Shown here in pieces: positions 26,448 to 35,187 of a DNA stretch of 46,988 nt. Under the pieces are notes generated by a model. The model was not told the origin of the DNA. It ran no database searches and saw only the letters and a list, made by a program, of their open reading frames with translations. The translations under genes were made by a program, and so were the position numbers. The stretch covers positions 1 to 46,988 of the forward strand of contig JAUQOU010000013.1 of NCBI GenBank assembly GCA_030550715.1, in the 5' to 3' direction. Origin of the DNA: a bacterium. Lineage in GTDB: Bacteria > Calescibacteriota > Calescibacteriia > Calescibacteriales > Calescibacteriaceae. Every line of letters starts with the position of its first letter. The first letter of the stretch is position 1.

Positions 26448-27044
26448 CTATCTTATAAGAGAGAACAATCTTTCTTTTCTTATGGTTTTAGCTGAGCCAT
26501 CCCATGAAAAGTAGATGAGAAAAGCTTTTCCTTTTATGTTTTCTATTGGAACAGGACCCCAGAACCTTGAATCGTTTGACTCATCTCGGTTATCGCCCAT
26601 AACAAAAACATATCCTTCTGGAACTTTGAAAGGTCCGAAATCATCTCGCGGAGGACCGAAATAATCATCGGAGAAAAATCCCCACTGGTCTTCTATCTCT
26701 TTACCGTTTATATAAATTTTCTTTTTTCTTATCTCTATTTCTTCACCGGGAAGAGCTATAACCCTTTTTATGAAATCCTTTGAAGGGTCTTCTGGATATA
26801 CAAAGACAACGACATCGCCTCTTTTTATCTCGCCCCATCTTACTATGTATCCTTTGTACGGGATTCTTATTCCGTATTCAAGTCGGTTGACAAGAATGTA
26901 GTCGCCGACGAGCAAAGTAGGTATCATTGAGCCAGACGGAATCTTGTAAGCTTGAACTGCAAAGGTTCTGACAAAAAGAGCGATAACAAGTGCAATAAGT
27001 ATATCTTTAAAAAAAGAGAAGAAAGAATTTTTTGCTGTTTTCAT
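26448..27044 (-). CDS. lepB: Signal peptidase I
   Basis: A 198-residue signal peptidase with one N-terminal membrane segment (about 14-32). The catalytic Ser39 is in PSGSMIPTLLVGD, the general base Lys93 in FIKRVIALPGE, and the box E sequence GDNRDESNDSRFWGPV is complete. It removes signal peptides at the outer face of the inner membrane. Length is typical of the short form. It follows the SCP2 gene by only 5 bases, so the two are coupled, and the cupin gene comes next. Confidence 0.95.
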   Translation of the reverse strand: MKTAKNSFFSFFKDILIALVIALFVRTFAVQAYKIPSGSMIPTLLVGDYILVNRLEYGIRIPYKGYIVRWGEIKRGDVVVFVYPEDPSKDFIKRVIALPGEEIEIRKKKIYINGKEIEDQWGFFSDDYFGPPRDDFGPFKVPEGYVFVMGDNRDESNDSRFWGPVPIENIKGKAFLIYFSWDGSAKTIRKERLFSLIR

Positions 27045-27049
27045 GGCTT

Positions 27050-27460
27050 TCAGGCTATAAATTCCGTTGGGACTTTTTGAGCTGTTTTGACCATATCTTC
27101 TGCAGCCTTTACAAATCTCACTATTGTAGCCAGATTACCTTTGAGCTGGAGCTTCCCCTGTGCAAGAGCTTTGATCGGCTCGAGCTCACCTTTTATTATC
27201 TGCTTCCATCTCTCGTATTCTCCGTATATAACAAAAGGAGCTTTCTCACCTTCATCTTTGCTCACTATCTTGGCTTCTTTACAAAATCCCTTATCTATAT
27301 CTAAATATATATACACATCATCATTTATACCTATCTTTTCATCTTTTTTTATGACAAGTGAAATCGGACCGTATACCCAGCCCTTTCCTGACTCTGTCCA
27401 CGGACTTTTGTTAAGCTCTTCTTTATATCTTTCTACCCATTCCTTTGAAGGGAACTTCAT
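27050..27460 (-). CDS. SCP2 sterol-carrier domain protein
   Basis: A 136-residue stand-alone SCP2-like domain. The pattern of a WVYGPISLVI strand, a second VYIYLDIDKG strand, then ISLKGD-like segments and the helical ELEPIKALAQGKLQLKGNL and IVRFVKAAEDMVK ends the family fold. SCP2 domains bind lipids and acyl-CoAs; in bacteria of this kind the ligand is unknown. GGGAGG precedes the ATG. It heads the minus-strand group with lepB and the cupin. A 161-base AT-rich gap separates it from the transaldolase; it holds only a TATAAA near 27605 that I can name. Confidence 0.7.
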   Translation of the reverse strand: MKFPSKEWVERYKEELNKSPWTESGKGWVYGPISLVIKKDEKIGINDDVYIYLDIDKGFCKEAKIVSKDEGEKAPFVIYGEYERWKQIIKGELEPIKALAQGKLQLKGNLATIVRFVKAAEDMVKTAQKVPTEFIA

Positions 27461-27621
27461 GCATCAAATAACCTCCCCTGACAAAAAAAATTATATGAAA
27501 TTTCAACTTTAAAGAATCTTGCGAAAAGATTCAAAGAAAAATTTTTAAAATTATCAAGATGAAATAAAAAAGATTTCTGTAAAAATTAAAAAAATTTTTA
27601 TCGTTATAAAAGAGAAATGGA

Positions 27622-28296
27622 ATGAAAATATTTCTTGATAGTGCGAACATAGAAGAGATAAAGAAGGCGTGCGAGACGGGGCTGATAGATGGAGTTACAA
27701 CAAACCCTTCTCTGCTCTCGCAGGAAGCATCTGACCCAATAAAACACATAAAAGAAATAACTGAAATAGTCAAAGGTCCCGTAAGTGCTGAAGTCACAGC
27801 CATAAAGGCAGACGAAATGATCTCACAAGCAAAACTCCTTTCCGAAATATCTCCTTATGTAGTAGTGAAAATACCTATGACAGAAGAAGGAATAAAGGCA
27901 ACAAGAGAACTTTCAAAAAACGGCATAAAAGTGAATGTGACTCTCATCTTCTCACCATCACAGGCAATACTTGCTATGAAAGCAGGAGCATACTATATAT
28001 CACCATTTATAGGCAGAGTAGATGACATATCTTACGATGGACTGAAACTCATCAAAGATATATGTGAGATAAAGAGAAATTACGGGTTTGAAACAGAGAT
28101 TCTTGCAGCATCAATAAGGCACCCGGTTCATTTCTACGAATCAGCAAAAATAGGCGTAGATATAGTAACTTTGCCTCCGAAAATTTTCTGGCAACTTTTC
28201 AAGCACCCTCTCACAGATACAGGGCTTCAAAAATTCCTTGACGACTGGAAATCAAAATTCAAAAACGGTCTGATAGAAGAAAAAAATAAAAAGTAA
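27622..28296 (+). CDS. tal: Transaldolase of the fructose-6-phosphate aldolase-like short type
   Basis: A 224-residue TIM-barrel protein of the TalC/FSA family. Evidence includes MKIFLDSANIEEI at the start, the catalytic Lys83 (VVVKIPMTEEG), NVTLIFSPSQA and GRVDDISYDG, and the closing LAASIRHPVHFYESA and VTLPPKIFWQLFKHP. Bacterial transaldolases of this length normally act in the non-oxidative pentose phosphate pathway; a minority are aldolases. No pathway genes are nearby. The stop lies 11 bases from the end of adk on the other strand. Confidence 0.92.
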   Translation: MKIFLDSANIEEIKKACETGLIDGVTTNPSLLSQEASDPIKHIKEITEIVKGPVSAEVTAIKADEMISQAKLLSEISPYVVVKIPMTEEGIKATRELSKNGIKVNVTLIFSPSQAILAMKAGAYYISPFIGRVDDISYDGLKLIKDICEIKRNYGFETEILAASIRHPVHFYESAKIGVDIVTLPPKIFWQLFKHPLTDTGLQKFLDDWKSKFKNGLIEEKNKK

Positions 28297-28307
28297 AAAA
28301 ATTTTTC

Positions 28308-28973
28308 TCACTCAGAGGAATCAAAAATAGCAGAGAGAATTCTTTTCTTCACTTCCTCAACATTTCCAAAACCATCTATTTTTACGACCTTTCTTTTTTT
28401 CTGCTGATAGTATTGAATAACAGGAAAGGTTTGTTCTTTATAAACTTCTAATCTTTTTTTAACTTTTTCTTCGGAGTCATCTTCGCGTCTTATGAGCTCT
28501 CCGCCACAAACATCGCATACTCCCTCTTTTTTAGGTGGATTGAAATATATGTTATATGCGGTTTGGCAGTTTCTACAAATTCTCCTTCCACTCAACCTCT
28601 TTAATATCTCCTCATCTGGCACTTCAATATAAAGGACCTTATAATCTTTTATGTTGAGTTCAGAAAAGAGTTTGTCAAGAGATTCTGCTTGATTTACTGT
28701 TCTTGGGAAACCATCTAATATAAAACCTTTTTGTGTATCATCTTTTTTGAGTCGCTCTCTGATTATGTCTATTACTATTTCGTCGGGGACAAGAAGACCT
28801 TTACCTAAAAAATCTTTGACCTTCAAACCAAGAGGAGAACCACGCTCTACTTCTTCTCTCATTATATCTCCCGTAGCTATATGTGGTATATTTAGCTCGC
28901 GAGACACGATTTTTCCCTGCGTCCCTTTACCGACACCCGGAGGACCAAACAAAATTATCACTGTCCTTTCCAT
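28308..28973 (-). CDS. adk: Adenylate kinase with zinc-binding lid
   Basis: A 221-residue kinase that interconverts ATP and AMP with ADP. The P-loop GPPGVGKGT follows the start closely. The long-lid form has the CRNC and CDVC pairs, giving four cysteine ligands for zinc, common in thermophiles. LDGFPRTVNQAE is the AMP-binding segment. I chose the ATG at 28973; a longer frame would extend 54 residues into the divergent aminotransferase gene, has no family similarity and is rejected. Its usual neighbour secY is 6 kb away. Confidence 0.96.
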   Translation of the reverse strand: MERTVIILFGPPGVGKGTQGKIVSRELNIPHIATGDIMREEVERGSPLGLKVKDFLGKGLLVPDEIVIDIIRERLKKDDTQKGFILDGFPRTVNQAESLDKLFSELNIKDYKVLYIEVPDEEILKRLSGRRICRNCQTAYNIYFNPPKKEGVCDVCGGELIRREDDSEEKVKKRLEVYKEQTFPVIQYYQQKKRKVVKIDGFGNVEEVKKRILSAIFDSSE

Positions 28974-29031
28974 GAAAAAAATATTCTTTACAATAGAAAA
29001 ATAAAAAGATATTTTCGTTAATTTTCTTGAA

Positions 29032-30501
29032 ATGTCTGGCGAGTTCTTCCTTATTTCAGAGGAGCTGATTTTAAAAGAAGAAACATTCTCAAAATTTGAA
29101 AACCTTATGAATAGTTCGGAGAACTTTATCTTCATCGGAAGGTTTGCTTATAAATCCCTCAATGACACAAAGTTAAAATCTAAAATAGACAAGCTGATAA
29201 AAGAAGGAAAGGTGAGAATTTTCCCTTCTATTGAAGATGACGAAAGAGATTTTATCAATTTCTTTGGTGAAAGAGGAAAAATCATAAAAGATACGAAGTC
29301 GCTGGAAACACAGAGCAAAACAGAAGTGAAAAGAACTGTTTGTATGCTTGACCCGAAAAGAGAGTTTGCATTCCTGTGTCGTGAATTTGAAAAGCAAATA
29401 AATCAGGTTTTCTCTTCTGGGAAGTTCATTTTGGGGGAGGAAGTAAGAAAATTTGAGGAGGAGTTCGCAAAATATCTTGGGGTAAAATATGTCGTAGGGG
29501 TTGCATCGGGAACAGATGCGCTCTTACTATCTTTATGCGCAATAGCTCTGAAAACAAAAAAAGAAGAGTTTTTCTCAAAGGAAGACATCATAATAACGAC
29601 TCCATTTACTTTTGTCGCAACGGCGGAAACAATAATCAGAGCCGGAGCTACTCCTGCTTTTGTTGATATAGATAAAAACGACTTCTGCATAGACCCAAAC
29701 GAAATTGAAAATTGCATAAAAAAATTTGGCAAAAGAGTTGTGGGAATAGTTCCTGTGCATCTTTTCGGACACTCGGCTAAAATGGATGACATAATGGAAA
29801 TTGCAGAAAAAAACGGTTTATTTGTTGTTGAAGATGTAGCACAGGCAGTAGGTGGAGAGTTCATAAAAAAAGATGAGAGAAGAAAGCTTGGCTCAATAGG
29901 AGATGCTTCCGCGTTCAGCTTTTTCCCTTCAAAAAACCTCGGCGGTTTCGGAGATGGTGGAGCAACAGCAACAAACGATGAAAAAATCGCAGAACTTATA
30001 AAAATCCTGAGAAATCACGGATGCATAGAAAAATATAACGCTCATTTCATAGGTTATAACTCACGTCTTGACTCAATCCAATCAGCTCTGCTCCTTGAAA
30101 AACTTAAATTCCTTGACGAATTCAACAGAAAAAGGAGAAACATAGCCAACTGGTATAAAAAATACATAAAGGTAAAAGATAGGGTAAAACTTCCCGTAGA
30201 AAAAGAATACTCATTTCATGTTTATCATCAGTTCTCGGTGTTGGTTGAAAACGAATCCGAAAGAGATAAATTGAGAAAATTTCTTGAAGAGAACGGAGTT
30301 GAAAATGCGGTTTATTATCCCATACCTCTTTGCGATATGAAGGCGTTTGAAAAGAGGGCTATAAATTTTGGGGATCTGCAAAATGCAAGAGAGAGCTCAA
30401 AAAAGATTTTGAGTATCCCGTGTCATCATTTTCTCAAAGAAGAAGAAGTAAAGTATGTTGCAGAGTGTATAAACGAGTTTTTCTATCAAAACACATATTA
30501 A
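29032..30501 (+). CDS. DegT/DnrJ/EryC1-family aminotransferase with N-terminal extension
   Basis: A 489-residue protein. Residues about 104-489 are a sugar aminotransferase of the DegT/StrS family: GVASGTDALLLSLCA, ITTPFTFVATAETI, VEDVAQAVGG, Lys301 in FFPSKNLGGFGDGG, and NSRLDSIQSALL. These use PLP to aminate keto-sugars in nucleotide-sugar pathways for cell-surface glycans. The first 100 residues (about 1-100) are a charged helical region that I do not recognise and are absent in typical 370-390-residue members. The start is divergent from adk with 58 bases between and no clear ribosome-binding site. The stop abuts the next frame directly. Confidence 0.9.
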   Translation: MSGEFFLISEELILKEETFSKFENLMNSSENFIFIGRFAYKSLNDTKLKSKIDKLIKEGKVRIFPSIEDDERDFINFFGERGKIIKDTKSLETQSKTEVKRTVCMLDPKREFAFLCREFEKQINQVFSSGKFILGEEVRKFEEEFAKYLGVKYVVGVASGTDALLLSLCAIALKTKKEEFFSKEDIIITTPFTFVATAETIIRAGATPAFVDIDKNDFCIDPNEIENCIKKFGKRVVGIVPVHLFGHSAKMDDIMEIAEKNGLFVVEDVAQAVGGEFIKKDERRKLGSIGDASAFSFFPSKNLGGFGDGGATATNDEKIAELIKILRNHGCIEKYNAHFIGYNSRLDSIQSALLLEKLKFLDEFNRKRRNIANWYKKYIKVKDRVKLPVEKEYSFHVYHQFSVLVENESERDKLRKFLEENGVENAVYYPIPLCDMKAFEKRAINFGDLQNARESSKKILSIPCHHFLKEEEVKYVAECINEFFYQNTY

Positions 30502-30549
30502 ATGATTGTTTTTTATTTCTTTCTGATTTTCGGGAGTAAAATTGATTTT

Positions 30550-31308
30550 ATGGGAGAGGTAGTTTTGACGAGAGAAGAAAGGGAGATAAAGGAGTGGGCG
30601 GGAAAATCTTTCAGGGAACCATGGTTCACACTTGTTGAAAGATGCGCAAAGCTCAAAAACGGAGAAAAACTCAGCGAAGAAGAAAAACTTTTCCACCCGT
30701 TTTTCATTGATATACTCATAGATACAGAACTCATATATAAAACCATGAAAACGCTGAAAATATCAAGATTTGTCTCGGGAAATCTTTTTACAATTATACT
30801 TTCAAAAAAAGAAGACAGGGTGATATGGGCGTGTGTTGAGAGAGAGGAAGATGGAGTTTTTGTTTCTGCAAAAGTTCTTGACCCAACTCAAAAATGGGCA
30901 GATAAAATTGCAGAACTGCTCTTTATAGATAACCTCAAAGGCGCATACGAGTTCTTATCTGATTGGGTTAAAAGAAATGAAATCGCTGAGTCGATCGGAG
31001 CAATAAAAGTTGCCAACATAATGTTCTTCAAGACGATAAAAGATGCGTGGGAGAAATCGTCAGAAGGGAAAAACCTGCCTCTGTTTCTCATTCTGCTTCT
31101 TGATGCGGTAAAAACAAATATAGAGAAAAGATGGATAAGGTTTTATCCAGATGTTCCTCTTGCGAAAATCATAAGCTTATCTTATCCTCTTTTGAAGCAC
31201 ACCGTAAAATTGGTAAAGCCCGCCTCGTATTTACTTTCTGTAAAGTATATTGACTCCCTTCTTAAAGCTTACTACTCATATCTTCTTCCAGCTAAAATAG
31301 AAGTATAA
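30550..31308 (+). CDS. Conserved-looking helical protein of unknown function
   Basis: A 252-residue protein, not recognised. It is helical with alternating charged and hydrophobic stretches, for example SREEREIKEWAGKSFREPW-like start and KIISLSYPLLKHTVKLVKPA near the end. There is no signal peptide or obvious membrane segment, and no catalytic motif. I chose the ATG at 30550 (MGEVVLT) because the 16 residues upstream are hydrophobic and unlike the rest; GGGAG lies 12 bases further up. It sits between the DegT gene and rpmE on the same strand and is possibly cotranscribed. The open frame and codon pattern match its neighbours, so it is probably real. Confidence 0.62.
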   Translation: MGEVVLTREEREIKEWAGKSFREPWFTLVERCAKLKNGEKLSEEEKLFHPFFIDILIDTELIYKTMKTLKISRFVSGNLFTIILSKKEDRVIWACVEREEDGVFVSAKVLDPTQKWADKIAELLFIDNLKGAYEFLSDWVKRNEIAESIGAIKVANIMFFKTIKDAWEKSSEGKNLPLFLILLLDAVKTNIEKRWIRFYPDVPLAKIISLSYPLLKHTVKLVKPASYLLSVKYIDSLLKAYYSYLLPAKIEV

Positions 31309-31374
31309 AAAAGATTTAGATTAAAAAGTTTGAATTTTTTAACTTTGTATCACCGCTTAACTACTATAAAGCTT

Positions 31375-31602
31375 ATGAAAAAGGGAATTCATCCAGAGTA
31401 TAAGGTTGTGAGAATAACCTGCGCATGTGGGAACTCCTTTGTGGTGCGTTCAACGAGGGGACAGGATTACGCCGTTGAAATATGCTCGGCTTGCCATCCG
31501 TTCTATAAAGGAGCTGAAGAAGAAAAACTCGTAGATAAGTTCGGAACGATTGAAAAATTCAAAAAGAGATACGGCGATTTCATTGATAAAATGAAAAAAT
31601 AA
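31375..31602 (+). CDS. rpmE: 50S ribosomal protein L31 (zinc-binding form)
   Basis: A 75-residue L31. MKKGIHPEYKVVRITCACGNSF opens the protein, with Cys16, Cys18, Cys37 and Cys40 as zinc ligands in the C+ form, and CSACHPFYKG in the centre. L31 bridges the central protuberance and the 30S head. I chose the ATG at 31375; a frame extension upstream of 15 residues is not family-like. TATAAA lies 4 bases before the start and there is no Shine-Dalgarno sequence. Trigger factor follows after 6 bases. Confidence 0.95.
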   Translation: MKKGIHPEYKVVRITCACGNSFVVRSTRGQDYAVEICSACHPFYKGAEEEKLVDKFGTIEKFKKRYGDFIDKMKK

Positions 31603-31608
31603 AAAGCC

Positions 31609-32784
31609 ATGAACTTTGAGATAAAAAATATAAGCCCTACAATATTTGAAATATCTGGCAGTTTCAAAGAAGAGGAAATAAAAGAGTTATATCAGAGCGA
31701 ACTTGAAAGGTTGGCAAAGTCGGTGAAAATTCCCGGATTCAGACCCGGAAAAGCTCCACTTGAGATAATTGAGAGAAAATACGGAGAGGAAGCAAAGAAC
31801 AACGCAGTGAAAAGCAAAATCGCCGAAATAATCGAGCAGGAAACAAAAAAGAAAGAAACATGGATAGAAACACTCTCTTTTGAAACACCTGTGTGGAGTC
31901 AAAAAGGAGATACAATTGAGTTCTCAATCAAAGTTGAGGTTATACCGAAAAAGAAAATAGACCTTGATGTTGATATAGAAAAACCGCAGGAAAAATTAGA
32001 TGCTTCAGATGATGAGGTGAAAAGAGAAATAGATAATCTCAAAGAGCGATTTGCAGTCCTCGAAGAAGAAACAGAAAAAGATACGGTATCGCAAAACGAT
32101 GTCGCGGTCTTTGACATAACAATAAAAAACCTAAAAACAGGAAAAGTAAATCAAAAAAGAATATCACAGATAGTAAATATCCAGAACTCGGAAGAATTTT
32201 TCAAAAAACTCGTTGATGGAATGAAAATAAACGAAGTAAGAGAGGTGGTACTCGGAGATGAAAAGATAACAGTCAAACTCAAAAGTATAAAAAGAAAGGT
32301 CATTCCAAAAGAAGAAGACCTCGCCAAAACTCTTGGATACAACAACGAAAAAGAAATGTACGAAGACATAAAAAAAAGAATTCTGAACCAGAAAAAAAAC
32401 GAACTCAAAAGTTCTCTCTACTTTTCGTTCATTGGGAAAGTCGCAGAGAAAAATCAGTTATCAATACCAAGAACTCTTTTTATGCAGAAACTCAACGATG
32501 TTATATCTCGCTATCCACAGCTTGAAAGAAAACTCGCAGAATCACAAGCGATCTTGCTCTCCGCAGAAGAAATCGTGATAAAAAACATTATTGAACAAGA
32601 TAAAATAGATATATCAGATGAAGATATAGAAAACTATATTCAGGAGCTGTCGGAAAGAACAAATATCCCACCGCAGAAAATAAAAGAAAATTTCAAAGAT
32701 AGAATGGAAACGCTGAAAGCACTCGTCAAAGAAAAAAAAGTTCAAGAGAAAATCTTTGAAATCATAGAAAAGAAAATATCATAA
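31609..32784 (+). CDS. tig: Trigger factor
   Basis: A 391-residue ribosome-associated chaperone. The N-terminal ribosome-docking loop VKIPGFRPGKAPLEII is exact and the C-terminal arm domain (about 240-391) is helical. The central region (about 145-235) where the FKBP-type prolyl isomerase domain sits is diverged: the sequence SQNDVAVFDI is kept but most active-site aromatic residues are not obvious. It may be a chaperone with little isomerase activity. It lies 6 bases after rpmE, so the two are probably coupled. The length is slightly below the usual 430. Confidence 0.92.
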   Translation: MNFEIKNISPTIFEISGSFKEEEIKELYQSELERLAKSVKIPGFRPGKAPLEIIERKYGEEAKNNAVKSKIAEIIEQETKKKETWIETLSFETPVWSQKGDTIEFSIKVEVIPKKKIDLDVDIEKPQEKLDASDDEVKREIDNLKERFAVLEEETEKDTVSQNDVAVFDITIKNLKTGKVNQKRISQIVNIQNSEEFFKKLVDGMKINEVREVVLGDEKITVKLKSIKRKVIPKEEDLAKTLGYNNEKEMYEDIKKRILNQKKNELKSSLYFSFIGKVAEKNQLSIPRTLFMQKLNDVISRYPQLERKLAESQAILLSAEEIVIKNIIEQDKIDISDEDIENYIQELSERTNIPPQKIKENFKDRMETLKALVKEKKVQEKIFEIIEKKIS

Positions 32785-32880
32785 ATTGTCAAATATCAGA
32801 ACTCTTTAAAGAGCAGCAAAATAACGAAAATTTATCATAAAAATTCAATCTTTGCGTCAGAAATATAAATTAGATTTGAA

Positions 32881-34203
32881 ATGGACTTCATACCACACAC
32901 ACAAGAAGAAATAAAAGAGATGATGGATTTTTTGGGAATACAGAGTTTAGATGAACTTTTTGATGATATTCCTGATAAGTTCAAGGTCAAAGAGCTTGGG
33001 ATAGGAAAAGGCATAGACGAAAAAGAGGTCTTCAAATTAGCTCTGAAAAGAGCAGAAAAAAACAGGTATTGCATTTTATCTCTTGCTGGTGGTGGAGTTT
33101 ATTTTCACTACATACCTGCGGTCTGTGATTTTGCGTCATCTCTTCCGGGATTTTTCACCTCATACACCCCATATCAAGCAGAAATGAGTCAAGGAATAAT
33201 GAAAATGCTTTTTGATTTCCAAACACTTATGACAGAACTTTTTGATATGGATGTCTCTAATGCGGGAATGTATGGTGGTGGCTCCGCTCTTGCAGAAGCA
33301 TGCCTTATGGCTCACAGAATATCAAACAAAAAAAAGGTCTATATATCAGCAGGAGTAAATCCGTTCTGGCTTGAAGTCGTAAGATCATACCTTGAGACAG
33401 CAGAAATTGAGTTTGAACTTGTACCGCTCGAAAACGGCAGAACAAAAATTTTTGAAACAAACGATATTTTCGTTGTTCAGAGTCCGAATTTCTTTGGAGT
33501 TATAGAAGACCTGAAAAAAATAAGAGAGAGTATCAAGGGGATTTTAATTGTCGCAGTTCCGGACCCTGTTGATATGGCTTTTTTAAAACCACCGGGAAGT
33601 TTTTCAGCAGACATAGTTGTATCTGAGGGACAGCCACTTGGAAACTATCCATCTTTTGGCGGTTCAGGTCTGGGAATATTTCTCACAAAAAAAGAACATA
33701 TAAGAAAAATGCCAGGAAGAATAATAGGTAAGACAGAGGATATGGAAGGGAACAAGTGTTATGCTATGATATTGCAGACAAGAGAACAGCACATAAGAAG
33801 AGAGAAAGCAACTTCAAATATATGCACATCTACAACTTTGCTTGCGGTAAGAGCAGTAGCTTTTATGAAGTACTACGGAGCTGATGGATTAAGAAAGATA
33901 GCAGAGGAAAGTTTGAAAAACTCTCTGTTCCTGCGCGAAAAGATAAAGCCGGTTTTTGAAACGGAGTATTTCAAGGAGTTCCCAGCTTATATTGATATAG
34001 ACGAAAACAAATTTATTGAAGAAGGGATTTTACCCCCGATAAGATTAGAAAGAGTTATACCTAAGTTTTTAGACGAAAAGGAATATGAGCTTTTGACAGG
34101 TGTAGATAAATCCGCATATCTTATATGCACAACAGAGATTTTTTCGGAAAGCGAGCTGGTTTATGTGAGAGATATGCTATCCAATTCAAGTCATAGTTTT
34201 TGA
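32881..34203 (+). CDS. gcvPA: Glycine dehydrogenase (decarboxylating) subunit 1
   Basis: A 440-residue GcvPA, the N-terminal half of the split P protein of the glycine cleavage system. FIPHTQEEIKEMMDFLG opens the protein, followed by LPGFFTSYTPYQAEMSQG, MYGGGSALAEACLMA and GQPLGNYPSFGGSGLGIFLTKK. It acts with GcvPB, which carries the PLP lysine; that gene is not in the window. Together they decarboxylate glycine and load the lipoyl arm of GcvH. It has no Shine-Dalgarno sequence; TATAAAT lies 10 bases upstream of the start. It precedes the CRISPR locus. Confidence 0.93.
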   Translation: MDFIPHTQEEIKEMMDFLGIQSLDELFDDIPDKFKVKELGIGKGIDEKEVFKLALKRAEKNRYCILSLAGGGVYFHYIPAVCDFASSLPGFFTSYTPYQAEMSQGIMKMLFDFQTLMTELFDMDVSNAGMYGGGSALAEACLMAHRISNKKKVYISAGVNPFWLEVVRSYLETAEIEFELVPLENGRTKIFETNDIFVVQSPNFFGVIEDLKKIRESIKGILIVAVPDPVDMAFLKPPGSFSADIVVSEGQPLGNYPSFGGSGLGIFLTKKEHIRKMPGRIIGKTEDMEGNKCYAMILQTREQHIRREKATSNICTSTTLLAVRAVAFMKYYGADGLRKIAEESLKNSLFLREKIKPVFETEYFKEFPAYIDIDENKFIEEGILPPIRLERVIPKFLDEKEYELLTGVDKSAYLICTTEIFSESELVYVRDMLSNSSHSF

Positions 34204-34264
34204 ATTACTTGACTTTAACTCTTCAAACCCAAAAAAATTGAAAAATTTTTATTTTTTTATCATC

Positions 34265-35059
34265 ATGAGGTTGAAAGTGGTAATAGGAGATGAAGAAGAA
34301 GAAATAAAAATAAAAGACGATTACAGAAGGTATTTTATTTCATTTGTAAAGATGTCTTTTGAAGATAACTTTGATAAAATCTACTCCAAAAAAATTGTAA
34401 AGCCCTTCACATTCTCTGTTTTTCTTGGAAAAAATTTCAAAAAAGAAAAAGAAGAGATGATAATTTCTCCACCTGTGAATTTGATATTCTCAACAGGCGA
34501 CTTTGAAATCTTCACACAGTTTTTCAACGGAGTTATGAAAATGAAAGAAGAAAATAAAGGTATAAAAATTGGCGGAGGTAAAATTTTAAGGATTAAAAAT
34601 CTTTTTCTTATGAAACCCGCTGAGATAACAAGTAGCTCTGCTATATTCAAAACCGTTGAAACTTGTATTTTGACAAACCCAGATGAAGACGCGAAGAACT
34701 TCAAGAGGTGGTTTATCACACCGAAAGATAATTTAGATGAGTTCAACAGAATTTTTGAAAAGAGGATGAATCAAAAATACGAGATTATAAAGGGCAGAAA
34801 AATATCTGCAAAAATAAGGTTGATACCGTTAGGAGATGAAGAGAGGCAGAGGTTGGTTCGCAAAGGAGTTATTCCTGGGTCTTTTAATCATGAGAGTATA
34901 AAAGAGGTTTATGTTAAGCATTATGGGGGGTTTATGAGGGGTTTTAAAGGTGTTTTTTACCTTGAAGGGAACCCTGAGATGTTGCAATTTGTTTATGATT
35001 ACGGGCTTGGTGTGAGAACAGGTCAGGGATTTGGTCTGATAGATATTCTACAAAAATAA
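34265..35059 (+). CDS. cas6: Cas6-family CRISPR endoribonuclease
   Basis: A 264-residue Cas6 RAMP protein that should cut the array transcript within repeats. The VKPFTFSVF block and the glycine-rich end MRGFKGVFYLEGNPE... GVRTGQGFGLIDIL are the family marks. The N-terminal region before VKPFTFS, which in many Cas6 proteins holds the catalytic His, has none; the only histidines are at about 214 and 224 in the C-terminal half. It may cleave by other residues, as some archaeal Cas6 do. I chose the ATG at 34265; a frame extension of 9 residues is possible. The array follows after a 128-base leader. Confidence 0.88.
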   Translation: MRLKVVIGDEEEEIKIKDDYRRYFISFVKMSFEDNFDKIYSKKIVKPFTFSVFLGKNFKKEKEEMIISPPVNLIFSTGDFEIFTQFFNGVMKMKEENKGIKIGGGKILRIKNLFLMKPAEITSSSAIFKTVETCILTNPDEDAKNFKRWFITPKDNLDEFNRIFEKRMNQKYEIIKGRKISAKIRLIPLGDEERQRLVRKGVIPGSFNHESIKEVYVKHYGGFMRGFKGVFYLEGNPEMLQFVYDYGLGVRTGQGFGLIDILQK

Positions 35060-35085
35060 TTTCAAGACAAAGTTTTTCGTTTTGC

Positions 35086-35113
35086 TTGACTTTTTTGAAA
35101 AAATGATTAAAAT
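35086..35113 (+). promoter_or_regulatory. Candidate pre-crRNA promoter in the array leader
   Basis: TTGACT at 35086-35091 and TAAAAT at 35108-35113 are 16 bases apart, giving a start near 35120, about 68 bases before the first repeat. The leader (35060-35187) is AT-rich and carries no gene. The orientation agrees with the degenerate repeat being at the far end and with repeats ending in ATTTAAAC. Confidence 0.5.
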
Positions 35114-35187
35114 AATTACTGGAAGTTTGACGCAATTTTTTGAAAAGATTGAGCCGGAGACCTTGATTTTATTAGGGTTTTTTTGCG

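Noticed and set aside
28974-29135. 54-residue N-terminal extension of adenylate kinase
   Set aside because: It would overlap the divergent aminotransferase gene and has no similarity to the family; the ATG at 28973 sits just before the P-loop region as in other kinases.
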